From Betaproteobacteria bacterium (lineage in GTDB: Bacteria; Pseudomonadota; Gammaproteobacteria; Burkholderiales; SG8-41): a stretch of 38,369 nt of DNA. Positions 16,357 through 24,397 of this stretch are shown here, one piece after another. The translations under genes and the position numbers were made by a program. The notes under the pieces were generated by a model. That model worked only from the letters and a program-made list of their open reading frames with translations, made no database searches and was not told where the DNA came from. The stretch's first letter is position 1, and every line of letters begins with the position of its first letter. The stretch lies in NCBI GenBank assembly GCA_028292435.1, contig JAQGMI010000033.1:1-38369 (forward strand). The letters are read 5' to 3'.

Positions 16357-17322
16357 TTATTCGATTTTAAGTCCGATCGCGCGCACGATCTTGCCGTACT
16401 TCTCGATCTCGGCTTTCAGGTACGCGGTCATCTGTTCGGCATTTTTGCTTGCCGGTTCGACACCGAGCGTGGCGAAACGCTCGCGCAGTTCCGGCGCGTT
16501 GACCGCTTTGGCCAGCTCAGCGTCCAGACGCCCCACAACGACCTTCGGCGTCGAAGCGGGCGCAAGCACGGCATTCCACAACACGTGTTCGTAACCGGGC
16601 ACTCCTGCTTCGATCATCGTCGGAATGTCCGGCGCAATCTGGGAGCGTTGGGCGGTGGTGACCGCGAGGCCTTTGACCTTCCCGCCACGCACGAGCGGCA
16701 ATCCCGCCGCCATGCCCGAAAAGTACGCAGCCATCTGCCCTGCAATCACGTCGACCGACGCCTGGCCGCCGCCTTTATACGGCACGTGCACCATCTCGGC
16801 ACCCGTGATCGAGCGGAAAAGCTCGTATGCAAAATGGTCGGAGTTGCCGTTGCCCGATGAGGCGACGTTATAACCGCGCGGTTTCGCTTTGGCGAGCGCG
16901 ATCAGATCTTTTACCGATTGGACCGGCAACGCCGGATTGACAATCAACAGATGCGGGCCGGCGACCGCCTGCCCGACGGGCGTCAGGTCGCGCACCGCGT
17001 CGTAACCGAGCCTGTCGTATGCGCTTACCGCGACGGCAAGTCCGGTGTTTGCGTACAGCAGCGAGTAACCGTCGGCCGCCGATTTGGCGATGAACTCGGC
17101 GCCAATGTTGCCGCCCGCGCCCGGCCGGTTCTCGAACACGACCTGCTGGCCAAGTCCTTCACTCATTTTTTGGGCAACGAGGCGGCCGACGACGTCGCTC
17201 GAACTGCCGGCGGGAAAGCCGATGACCATGCGCAGCGGCTTGGCGGGAAACGACTGCGCGTACACGGAGGCCGGCACAAAGGCGAGCACGGCAAGCGGCA
17301 GTAAAGAGATTGGTTTTAACAT
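16357..17322 (-). CDS. Bug/TctC family periplasmic binding protein E
   Basis: The 321-residue receptor has a signal peptide ending SVYA before QSFPAKP. The first ligand loop reads FPAGSSSD (36-43), with serines where most paralogues have two glycines, and is followed by ENRPGAGGNIG (64-74) and HVPYKGGGQASVD. The aspartate of the usual DNRPG motif is glutamate here. The loop changes suggest a ligand unlike that of the GGxxD members. It heads a two-gene unit with the SDR and faces Bug F across a 148-base spacer. Confidence 0.91.
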   Translation of the reverse strand: MLKPISLLPLAVLAFVPASVYAQSFPAKPLRMVIGFPAGSSSDVVGRLVAQKMSEGLGQQVVFENRPGAGGNIGAEFIAKSAADGYSLLYANTGLAVAVSAYDRLGYDAVRDLTPVGQAVAGPHLLIVNPALPVQSVKDLIALAKAKPRGYNVASSGNGNSDHFAYELFRSITGAEMVHVPYKGGGQASVDVIAGQMAAYFSGMAAGLPLVRGGKVKGLAVTTAQRSQIAPDIPTMIEAGVPGYEHVLWNAVLAPASTPKVVVGRLDAELAKAVNAPELRERFATLGVEPASKNAEQMTAYLKAEIEKYGKIVRAIGLKIE

Positions 17323-17352
17323 GGCGTATTCCCCAGCCGAATTTTGTCACGA

Positions 17353-17367
17353 AACGCTTAGAGCGTT
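17353..17367. promoter_or_regulatory. Palindrome in the Bug E/Bug F divergent spacer
   Basis: AACGCT-TAG-AGCGTT is a perfect six-base-arm palindrome located 31 bases upstream of the Bug E start and about 100 bases upstream of Bug F. It could be an operator for one or both divergent units. No regulator gene is adjacent, so this rests on symmetry and position only. Confidence 0.35.
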
Positions 17368-17470
17368 ACGCCACGTGGAACGGCTTGGTAGAATTCACTC
17401 ACATTCCGGCGTTTCCAGTTCCAGCCGGAGAACCTCATAAAATTCGATCACCCGCGCGAGGAGAACTGCG

Positions 17471-18436
17471 ATTCTGCGAAGCACACCGACGCTGCGCTGC
17501 CTTAGCTTGCTGGCGTACGCGGCCGCCTGCACCGCCGCGGGCGCTCAAACGTTTCCGGAAAAAAACATTACTCTGCTGCATGCGTATTCACCCGGAAGCA
17601 GCAGCAGTATCACGTTGCGCGCGATCGGCGAAGCGGCGTCGAAAACGCTCGGCAAGAAGATTGTCGCGGAAGACCGGCCCGGCGCCGGCGGCGCGCTCGC
17701 GCCTACTTATATGCTGAAAATGGGCAAGCCCGACGGCTATACGCTGTCGCAATTGCCGCAGCCGCTGCTGCGCATTCCGCATATCCAGAAAACCGAGTTC
17801 GACGTGCTGAACGATTTCACCTGGATCATCCGCATCGTCGACTACACCTATGGCCTCGTCGTCAAAGCCGAGTCGCCGTGGCGCAACGTGACCGACCTCA
17901 TCGATCAGGCAAAAGCCAATCCCGGCAAGCTCACTTACGCGACGTCCGGCGTCGGCGTGACGATGCACATGGTGATGGAGGAACTTGCGACGACGACCGG
18001 CGTGCGCTGGGTGCATGCGCCGCACCGCACCTCGACCGACATGTTGAATGCCGTTATCGGCGGCCATATCGACATGATGGCCGCGGCGATCAGTTACGCG
18101 CCGCTCGTCGATGCCGGCAAAATCCGCGTGATCGCGATCCTCGGTGCGAATCGCATCAAGCGCTGGCCGCAGATTCCGACCACGAAGGAACAGGGTTACG
18201 ATGTGAACGCGAGCTCATCTTACGGGATCGGCGGGCCCAAAGGCATGGATCCGAAAGTCGTCAGGACGCTGCACGATGCATTCAGGAAAGCGCTCGACGA
18301 TCCGGATTTCGTCAGGACGATGGAACAATACGATCAGGTGCGCAGCTATCTCAACACCGAGGATTACACCCGCTGGGCACGCGAGCAGTATGCAGTCGAG
18401 AAAGGCGTCGTCGAGCGGTTTGGTTTGAAACAGTAG
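17471..18436 (+). CDS. Bug/TctC family periplasmic binding protein F (apparent ATT start)
   Basis: No ATG or GTG opens this frame. AGGAGA at 17459-17464 is followed six bases later by ATT at 17471. Starting there gives a 321-residue protein with a proper signal peptide (arginines at 3 and 9, hydrophobic core, end near AGAQ before TFPEK). The next candidate, TTG at 17507, would remove the charged part and lacks a ribosome site. The receptor is divergent: the first loop is YSPGSSSS (39-46), then EDRPGAGGALAP, and the usual HVPYKG is replaced by HAPHRTS. The CoA-transferase gene starts 18 bases after it. An ATG-to-ATT error or mutation is an alternative. Confidence 0.8.
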   Translation: MLRSTPTLRCLSLLAYAAACTAAGAQTFPEKNITLLHAYSPGSSSSITLRAIGEAASKTLGKKIVAEDRPGAGGALAPTYMLKMGKPDGYTLSQLPQPLLRIPHIQKTEFDVLNDFTWIIRIVDYTYGLVVKAESPWRNVTDLIDQAKANPGKLTYATSGVGVTMHMVMEELATTTGVRWVHAPHRTSTDMLNAVIGGHIDMMAAAISYAPLVDAGKIRVIAILGANRIKRWPQIPTTKEQGYDVNASSSYGIGGPKGMDPKVVRTLHDAFRKALDDPDFVRTMEQYDQVRSYLNTEDYTRWAREQYAVEKGVVERFGLKQ

Positions 18437-18454
18437 TTAACGAAGGAAACCAGC

Positions 18455-19846
18455 ATGGACAAAAGCGTTGCGACACCAGAGCAGGCAATTGCGGATATTC
18501 CCGACGGCGCGACGATCGCGATCGCGGGCTTCAGCGTCGGTCACCGATTCGCCACGAGCCTGATACTCGCGCTGCGCGACAAGGGCACGAAGAGTCTCTG
18601 CCTCGTGTGCAATTCGCTCGGCGACCCGGGCGCGCAACGCGGCCAAATTCTCGCCGAGAATAACCAGGTGAAAAAACTGATCGCCGCCTTCTCGGTGCGG
18701 CCGGGCACGCCAACCGCGAGCGAAGACCAGATTGTCGCCGGCAAAATGGAAGTCGAGCTCGTGCCGCAGGGCATACTCGTCGAGCGCTGCCGTGCGGGCG
18801 GCGCCGGCATTCCGGCCTTCTATTCACCGACGAGCGTGGGCACCGACATCGCAAACGGCAAGGAGCATCGCGAATTCAACGGCAAGCAGTACGTGCTCGA
18901 GCACGCCATCCAGGTCGACTACGCATTCCTGCGCGGCTATCGCGCCGATCGTCTCGGCAACGTGCAGTTCCGCGGCGGCAGCCAGAATTTCAATCCGAGC
19001 TTCGCCAAGGCCGCGCGCGTCGCGATCGTCGAAGTCGATGAGATCGTCGAACCGGGCGTCATCACGCCGGAATTGATCGACCTGCCGGGCATTTTTGTGT
19101 CGCGCATCGTCAAAACCACGCAGGTCGTCGACGGCAAAGCATGGCGGCGTCCCGAGCGGCGGCCGTCCGATCAGCCGCGGCTGTATAACGGCAAGCCGGC
19201 GCTCACGCGTGCAGGCATCGCGAAGCGCGCGGCGTCACTCGTCAAAGACGGCACGTATGTCAATCTTGGCGTCGGCATCCCCACGATGGTTTCAAATTAC
19301 CTGCAGAAGCGCGACGTGATCCTGCACGCCGAGAACGGCGTGCTCGGCTACGGCGAAATGGTCACCGGCGATGACGTCGATCCCGACATTTACAATGCCG
19401 CCGGCCAGTTCGTTTCGCTGAAGCCCGGCGCGTCGTTCTTCGACAGCGTCACATCATTCGAAATGGCGCGCGGCGGCCGCATCGACACCGTGATACTCGG
19501 CGCGTACGAAGTCGATCAGACGGGCAGCGTCGCGAACTGGAGCACGTCGGACGCAAAACGCGGCGGCATCGGCGGCGCGATGGATCTTTTGTCGGGCCGC
19601 GGCGATCTCATCATCGTGATGGAGCACAGCGACAGCAAAGGCCGGCCGAAGTTGAAGCGCCAGTGCGCTTATCCGCTCACGGGCAAAGCTTGCGTGAACT
19701 ACGTCGTCACCGATCTCGCGCTCCTGCATTGGGTCGACGGCCGCTTCGTGCTCGAAGAAGTCGCGCCCGGCTTCACGCCGCAGGAAGTGATGGCGCTCGG
19801 CGACATGGAAATGACGCCGGCGGCGCAGGTAAAATTCATGGCGTAG
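18455..19846 (+). CDS. Fused alpha-beta 3-oxoacid CoA-transferase (SCOT-like)
   Basis: The 463-residue protein joins both CoA-transferase halves in one chain, as in succinyl-CoA:3-ketoacid transferases. The alpha half contains IAGFSVGH (23-30), the CoA loop GAGIPAFYSPTSVGT (116-130) and NFNPSFAKAARV (178-189). The beta half contains VNLGVGIPTMV (269-279) and the catalytic glutamate E293 in AENGVLGYG. The reaction moves CoA from an acyl-CoA to a free carboxylate in the cytosol. The gene starts 18 bases after Bug F with AAGGAA ahead, so Bug F probably delivers its acid substrate. The linker near residues 225-250 marks the fusion. Confidence 0.9.
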   Translation: MDKSVATPEQAIADIPDGATIAIAGFSVGHRFATSLILALRDKGTKSLCLVCNSLGDPGAQRGQILAENNQVKKLIAAFSVRPGTPTASEDQIVAGKMEVELVPQGILVERCRAGGAGIPAFYSPTSVGTDIANGKEHREFNGKQYVLEHAIQVDYAFLRGYRADRLGNVQFRGGSQNFNPSFAKAARVAIVEVDEIVEPGVITPELIDLPGIFVSRIVKTTQVVDGKAWRRPERRPSDQPRLYNGKPALTRAGIAKRAASLVKDGTYVNLGVGIPTMVSNYLQKRDVILHAENGVLGYGEMVTGDDVDPDIYNAAGQFVSLKPGASFFDSVTSFEMARGGRIDTVILGAYEVDQTGSVANWSTSDAKRGGIGGAMDLLSGRGDLIIVMEHSDSKGRPKLKRQCAYPLTGKACVNYVVTDLALLHWVDGRFVLEEVAPGFTPQEVMALGDMEMTPAAQVKFMA

Positions 19847-19858
19847 GTTTTTTCGTCG

Positions 19859-19882
19859 AACGGTGCCGCAAATACCGTTTTT
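19859..19882 (+). terminator. Putative terminator after the CoA-transferase
   Basis: AACGGT (19859-19864) and ACCGTT (19874-19879) form a six-base stem with a nine-base loop, followed by a TTTTT run and ATTT. It lies 13 bases beyond the CoA-transferase stop, facing the convergent small membrane gene. The stem is short and AT-capped, so efficiency is uncertain. Confidence 0.45.
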
Positions 19883-20129
19883 ATTTACGACCCCAGCGCC
19901 AGGCGGGGCGCTCGCCCTTGGCCCAGCAGACGGCGACGAGTCCGAGGCAGAGGCCGCTTGAGTACGCAACAAACACGAACGAGCCGTACCCAGGCAGTAA
20001 CATGAAAGCGCCGGCGAGGACAAGAATCGCGAAGATCGCCATGACGACCCAGCCCTGCCATACACGGGGAAAACCCCAGCCGTAACCATAGCGCTTTGCG
20101 GGAAACCAATAAGCAGGACGGTCGGTCAT
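19881..20129 (-). CDS. Small two-helix membrane protein, unknown function
   Basis: The 82-residue protein (start MTDRPAYWFPAKRYG; 87 residues if the ATG at 20144 is used) has an aromatic-rich N-terminus, GWGFPRVWQGW, followed by two predicted transmembrane helices (about 29-46 and 50-69) separated by PGYG, and a basic tail with WAKGERPAWRWG. This layout is common among short conserved hypothetical inner-membrane proteins of proteobacteria. The residue choice is clearly that of a membrane protein rather than an antisense reading. It lies 76 bases downstream of Bug G on the same strand. It does not resemble TctB, which is larger with four helices. Function is not known. Confidence 0.72.
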   Translation of the reverse strand: MTDRPAYWFPAKRYGYGWGFPRVWQGWVVMAIFAILVLAGAFMLLPGYGSFVFVAYSSGLCLGLVAVCWAKGERPAWRWGRK

Positions 20130-20205
20130 GGCGGCGCCTGACATTCGACATAAGAAACAAAACTGAGTATGCGAAGCGGCATTCTCGCTATCCCGTCGTC
20201 TTGTC

Positions 20206-21174
20206 CTATTCGCCCGGCTTCAGCCCCACTTCTTTGACGACCTTCGTCCAGCGCTCGTAATCTTTGCGGATACGGCGGTCGAAATCCTGCGGCGTGCCGC
20301 CACTGGGCGTCATGCCGTCGCGTTCGAGCGTGCGCTTGATGCCGTCGTCTTGCAGCCCCTTGTTGATGGCGGCATTGAGCGCCTGGATGATGGGCTGCGG
20401 CGTGCCGCGCGGCGTCATCGTGCCGAACCACAACACGACGTCATAACCGGGAATCGTCTCGGCAATCGCGGGAACGTCGGGCAGCGTGTGCCAGCGCTTT
20501 TCAGTTGTTACGCCGAGCGCTCTTAATTTGCCGGTAGGCAGATGCGGCGTGACCGGCAGCAGACTGCCGATGATCACCGGCACCTGTCCTCCCAACAGAT
20601 CGGACATCGCGGCGCCGGTGCTCTTGTACTGAATGGCGACCATTTTTATTTTCGCCATGCTCGAGAACAATTCCGTGGCGAGATGGGTCGCGCCGCCGGT
20701 CCCGGTGCCGGCATAACTCAAGCCGCCCTTCGTCGAGCGGGACAGTGCAATCAGTTCCTTGACCGACTTCGCCGGCAGCGACGGATGCACGGCCAGCACG
20801 AACGGGGTGTAGCCAAACTCCGCGACCGCGACGATGCTGTTGATCGGGTCGAATGCCGGTTGTTGCACCGCCGACGTCGCTGAGAAGCTGCCCGACATCA
20901 TCATGATGGTGTAGCCGTCGGCAGGCGCCTTCGCGGTCATCTCCATACCGATCAGCCCGCCGGCGCCACCGCGGTTATCCACGATGAACTGCTGGCCGAG
21001 ATATTCGGTGAGTTTGGCCGAAAACTGACGGGCGGTGATATCGCTGCCGCCACCGGGCGCGAACGGCACGACCACGCGCACGGCCTTGGCGGGATATTGC
21101 TGCGCCTGCGCGAGACAGGTGGTGAGCGTCAACAACGATACGGCAAATGCTTTTCCGGCAAATCGCGAATTCAT
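20206..21174 (-). CDS. Bug/TctC family periplasmic binding protein G
   Basis: The 322-residue receptor has a signal peptide ending AQAQ before QYPAKA. Motifs are FAPGGGSD (38-45), VDNRGGAGG (65-73), ADGYTI and YAGTGTGGATHLATELF. The ligand hinge is QYKSTGAAMSD instead of HVPYKGxxPA, another sign of altered specificity. GAGGAA precedes the ATG. It stands alone except for the small membrane protein downstream, and 212 bases separate it from the MFS gene, so it likely has its own promoter. Confidence 0.91.
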   Translation of the reverse strand: MNSRFAGKAFAVSLLTLTTCLAQAQQYPAKAVRVVVPFAPGGGSDITARQFSAKLTEYLGQQFIVDNRGGAGGLIGMEMTAKAPADGYTIMMMSGSFSATSAVQQPAFDPINSIVAVAEFGYTPFVLAVHPSLPAKSVKELIALSRSTKGGLSYAGTGTGGATHLATELFSSMAKIKMVAIQYKSTGAAMSDLLGGQVPVIIGSLLPVTPHLPTGKLRALGVTTEKRWHTLPDVPAIAETIPGYDVVLWFGTMTPRGTPQPIIQALNAAINKGLQDDGIKRTLERDGMTPSGGTPQDFDRRIRKDYERWTKVVKEVGLKPGE

Positions 21175-21198
21175 GGATTCCTCGTGGTGTAGTTATGA

Positions 21199-21213
21199 GG
21201 CGCCTTAAGCGCC
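21199..21213. repeat. Short stem-loop upstream of Bug G
   Basis: GGCGC-CTTAA-GCGCC forms a five-base stem 24 bases upstream of the Bug G ATG, within the likely leader RNA. It could be a leader hairpin or the edge of an operator. The rest of the 212-base gap up to the MFS stop shows no gene and no T-tailed terminator. Confidence 0.3.
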
Positions 21214-21386
21214 CTCTTCGAATGATGTTTTCGGTGACACGATACAATGCCGCGCCCAAACGCATCCTACAGCAACAATATAGCGCTTAGCTCGGGAAAA
21301 TGGCGCCACTTTGAGAACTTGCCCCATTACAAAAAGCAATGGTATGCGTTTCGCAGAACGCGAGGCTGGCCGTCCATTGAGCCTGG

Positions 21387-22646
21387 TCAGCGTTTATTTG
21401 CCGGCGCATCGCTGCGCCACAGATACCGCCGCCAGTGCATGCCGATGACGACCGTAAACACGATGCCCACCGCGCAGTAAATTGCGGCCGTCACCGGATA
21501 GCCGAAGTTCGTAATCAGCGGGCCCGAAATCAAAAGGCCCGGAATGTTGCCGTTGATCGCGAGCATGCGAATCCCCATCACGCGCCCGCGCAATTGCGGA
21601 TCGGCATTGCGCAACAATATAGCGGCCATCGGTACCTGGCTGAAGCTTTGTGCAAACCCGCCCAGCATCAGGATCATGATGCCCGCCGACGGTGTTTCCA
21701 TATGCGAAAACACGAACATCATCAGGTACCAGACGACGCTGAAGATGACCACGATGCGCGCCGCGGGAAGCGCGGGGCCGAACCTGCTCATCATCAGTGA
21801 ACCCAGCAGCGCACCGAACGAAGCGCCCGCAACCATGTAGCCCAATTCCGTTTGCGTGCTGTGATAAATTTCTTTGACCACGTACGGCAGCAAGCCATTC
21901 AATAGTGGAAACGCGGTGAGGTTCAGCAGGAACGCGAGGCACATGACCGCGAGCAGCAACGGCGTGTTGTAAACGTAAACGAGCCCTTCCTTGAGGTCGC
22001 GCCACGGCGATGCGCGCGCCTCGCCGTCGGGCACGGCTGCGGCTAGCCGTTTCGCCGCGCCGCCGGCTTTCCATGTGAGGATGAGGCTCGTCGTATAAAG
22101 CGTGGCGACCACCACATAGGCGGCTCCCATGCCCATCAAGGCAACGACGCCTGCGCCCGTCAACGCGCCCGCAATGCGCGCGCTGTCCTGCGTGGTGCGC
22201 TGAATGCCCATCGCCGCCATCAATTGCGCGGCGGGCATCGTGTCGCCGACGACCGCGGCGCGCATGCCGATGTCGGATGGCCGCACAAGACCCGACAGGC
22301 CCGCGATGATGAAAACGTACACGGGCGTTACGACGCCGGACAGCGTCAGTATCATCAGCGTCGTCGCCAGCGTCGCGTATGCCGCGCGCATCGCGCACAG
22401 CATGTTGCGGTGCCCGATGCGATCGCCCATCACGCCGAACAGCGGGCCGATGAAAGTGCCGGTGTACTGAAGCGAAACGAATAACGCGAGCAGCATGACC
22501 GATTGCGTCTCGACGAGCACATACCAGCCGAGAATGAGCGATTCCATTTCGAACGCCCACGACGTAGCCATGTCGGCCGGCCATTGAAAACGGAAACTAC
22601 GGATGCGGAACGGCGCGAACGCCGACGATTCGGAAATCGCGCTCAC
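21387..22646 (-). CDS. MFS transporter
   Basis: The 419-residue protein has the length and hydrophobic periodicity of a 12-helix major facilitator. The N-terminal FRIRSFRFQWPADMATSW leads into helix 1. The loop GVMGDRIGHRNMLCAMRAA (about 75-93) is the conserved cytoplasmic loop 2-3 motif (G-x3-D-R-x-G-x-R), and a large central loop with basic residues lies near 200-215. It resembles the EntS/DUF894 exporter group more than sugar porters. The start is GTG, and this codon is the end of a perfect nine-base hairpin, so translation may be restrained. It is divergent from Bug H. The substrate is unknown. Confidence 0.88.
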   Translation of the reverse strand: MSAISESSAFAPFRIRSFRFQWPADMATSWAFEMESLILGWYVLVETQSVMLLALFVSLQYTGTFIGPLFGVMGDRIGHRNMLCAMRAAYATLATTLMILTLSGVVTPVYVFIIAGLSGLVRPSDIGMRAAVVGDTMPAAQLMAAMGIQRTTQDSARIAGALTGAGVVALMGMGAAYVVVATLYTTSLILTWKAGGAAKRLAAAVPDGEARASPWRDLKEGLVYVYNTPLLLAVMCLAFLLNLTAFPLLNGLLPYVVKEIYHSTQTELGYMVAGASFGALLGSLMMSRFGPALPAARIVVIFSVVWYLMMFVFSHMETPSAGIMILMLGGFAQSFSQVPMAAILLRNADPQLRGRVMGIRMLAINGNIPGLLISGPLITNFGYPVTAAIYCAVGIVFTVVIGMHWRRYLWRSDAPANKR

Positions 22647-22663
22647 GGCGCGTCCGCGCCGTG
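22644..22663 (-). promoter_or_regulatory. Hairpin that sequesters the MFS start codon
   Basis: CACGGCGCG (22644-22652) and CGCGCCGTG (22655-22663) are perfect inverted arms with two bases between. In the MFS transcript the last three bases of the stem are the GTG start codon. The only strong ribosome site, GAGGAGG, lies about 33 bases upstream of the GTG with no start codon at normal spacing. Folding would hide or reposition the start. Whether it is regulatory is not shown. Confidence 0.4.
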
Positions 22664-22752
22664 CGGATACCTGGAAAATCCTCCTCGCATCACCTGCCCA
22701 TCGCTGCTTTTAGTTATGGGCATAGGATAACAGTGCGGCTGCGTGCCGAGAA

Positions 22753-22764
22753 ATGTTCTAACAT
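22753..22764. promoter_or_regulatory. Palindrome upstream of Bug H
   Basis: ATGTT-CT-AACAT is a perfect palindrome in the MFS/Bug H divergent spacer, 53 bases before the Bug H ATG. Its AT-rich character against a GC-rich background fits an operator or promoter edge. No direct evidence links it to a regulator. Confidence 0.35.
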
Positions 22765-22817
22765 AGCGCTTCTGCGCGGCGCTCCGCCTGCGTTCGTTGC
22801 AAAATCGAGAGGCGACG

Positions 22818-23798
22818 ATGAAGGCTCTTCGAAACGCCCTGCTTTTCCTGCCACTGCTCGTAGCGTCGTATGGTGTCGCGCCTTTAGCTGCCGCGCAGGC
22901 GTATCCGATGAAGCCGATTCGCCTGATCGTGCCTTACCCGCCTGGCGGCGCGAATGACAATATCGCGCGCCCGCTCGTGCACAAGCTCACCGAAAATTTC
23001 GGCGTGCAAGTCATCCTCGAAAACCGCGGCGGCGGCGGCGCGCTGATCGGCGCCGATATCGTGGCGAAAGCATCGCCCGACGGCTACACCCTGCTTTTCT
23101 GCTCGACCGCCACGCAGGCCACGAGCCCGCAGCTTTTTAAGAAAGTGCCGTACCACCCGATCAAGGATTTCGAACCGATCGTGCTGCTCGCGACGACGCC
23201 AATCCTCGCCGTCGTAACCAACAAGCTTGCGGTCACGACCCTCAACGATCTCGTCGCTGCCGCCAAAGCAGCGCCGGGCAAGCTCTCGTACGCGTCGGGC
23301 GGGCCCGGCTCGGTATCGCATCTATCGGTCGAAATATTCAAGATGATGGCAGGCATCGATCTACTGCATGTTCCCTACAAAGGCGGCGGCGACGCCATGA
23401 ACGACACGATCTCCGGGCGCATCGACCTGCAAATCAACAGCGCTCCTTCGGTTGCCCCGCATGTGAAAAGCGGGCGGCTGAAGGCGCTCGCGCTCGCCCG
23501 TTCCGCGCGCTGGCCGGATCTGCCGAACGTACCCACGTTCGCGGAATCCGGCTGGCCGCAATATGAGGCCAACGGCTGGTACGGGCTCTGCGCTCCCGCC
23601 AAAACGCCCCGCGCCGTCATTGCCAAGCTCCATCGGGAATCGGTCAATGTGGTCACCTCGGCTGATTTCAAGGAGAGGCTGACCCTGCTCGTGGCTGATC
23701 CGGTCGGCAGCACGCCGCAGGAATTTGCGGCCTACATCCGCAACGAGTACGACAAGTACGGCAAGGTGATCAAAGCGACCGGCGCGCGCGCCGATTGA
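22818..23798 (+). CDS. Bug/TctC family periplasmic binding protein H
   Basis: The 326-residue receptor starts at the ATG preceded by GAGAGG; a TTG 21 bases upstream is less likely. The signal peptide ends PLAAAQ before AYPMKP. Motifs are PPGGAND (41-47), ENRGGGGALIG (69-78), PDGYTLLF, YASGGPGSVSHLSVEIF and HVPYKGGGDAMND. It is the first gene of a five-gene plus-strand run. An unrecognised coiled-coil gene starts eight bases after its stop, and a second Bug gene follows that. Confidence 0.92.
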   Translation: MKALRNALLFLPLLVASYGVAPLAAAQAYPMKPIRLIVPYPPGGANDNIARPLVHKLTENFGVQVILENRGGGGALIGADIVAKASPDGYTLLFCSTATQATSPQLFKKVPYHPIKDFEPIVLLATTPILAVVTNKLAVTTLNDLVAAAKAAPGKLSYASGGPGSVSHLSVEIFKMMAGIDLLHVPYKGGGDAMNDTISGRIDLQINSAPSVAPHVKSGRLKALALARSARWPDLPNVPTFAESGWPQYEANGWYGLCAPAKTPRAVIAKLHRESVNVVTSADFKERLTLLVADPVGSTPQEFAAYIRNEYDKYGKVIKATGARAD

Positions 23799-23806
23799 CG
23801 AACACT

Positions 23807-24397
23807 ATGAGCCCGCGTGAAAAAATCGAAGCCGCGCTCGCACAGGCGCGCGCCGACCGCGAAAAAGCCGCGGCCGATCGCAACAAAGCCGGCTCCAACT
23901 GGCGCAGGCAGGACGACGCGAGCGTCACCTACGATAACGTGCGCTCGAACTGGGTGCAGGCGGACGCCAACTGGAACACGGCGAATGAACTGATCGAAAA
24001 GCTGGCCGCCGAACTCGCCGACCTTGAACGCACGGAAAGCGTATCCCAGCAACGCGCGCGGCTGGAAGCCGCCGTCACCGCGACTCGCATCGCGCGCGAG
24101 AAATCCGATGCGGCGCTGGCGGCCGTTGCGCGGGCGCGCGCCGAGCGCGAAAAAACCGCCGAGGCCGCGCCCAAGGTCGCCGAGCGGCGCAGCAGCGACC
24201 GCGACCGGCGTAAGCCGCAATCGGACCGGCGCAAAAAAGCCGGTGAGCGCCGCAATACGCGAGCCGAAACGCCAAAGGGTGATACGGCAGCCAACGAGTG
24301 GAACCAGGCCGTCAGCAACTACAATCAGGCAGACGCCGAATGGAATCGCGCCAAATCCGCACTCGCAGAATTCACCCGCGCAAACGCAAAACGATGA
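23807..24397 (+). CDS. Unrecognised coiled-coil protein with aromatic heptad blocks
   Basis: I do not recognise a family for this 196-residue protein. It is rich in Ala, Arg, Lys and Glu and has no signal peptide or membrane helix. Two long helices are expected at about 1-75 and 78-122, followed by a very basic stretch with repeated RR (128-152) and a C-terminal helix. Two related blocks, SNWVQADANWNTA (47-59) and SNYNQADAEWNRA (170-182), carry aromatics exactly seven apart: Y42, W49, W56 and W165, Y172, W179. The stop overlaps the start of Bug I (ATGA) and the start lies eight bases after Bug H, which supports a real coupled gene. The Shine-Dalgarno is poor, so expression may depend on coupling. 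Confidence 0.7.
   Translation: MSPREKIEAALAQARADREKAAADRNKAGSNWRRQDDASVTYDNVRSNWVQADANWNTANELIEKLAAELADLERTESVSQQRARLEAAVTATRIAREKSDAALAAVARARAEREKTAEAAPKVAERRSSDRDRRKPQSDRRKKAGERRNTRAETPKGDTAANEWNQAVSNYNQADAEWNRAKSALAEFTRANAKR

Noticed and set aside
19881..20129. The small membrane protein as TctB of a tripartite transporter
   Set aside because: TctB proteins are about 150 residues with four helices; this has two helices in 82 residues and no matching motif.
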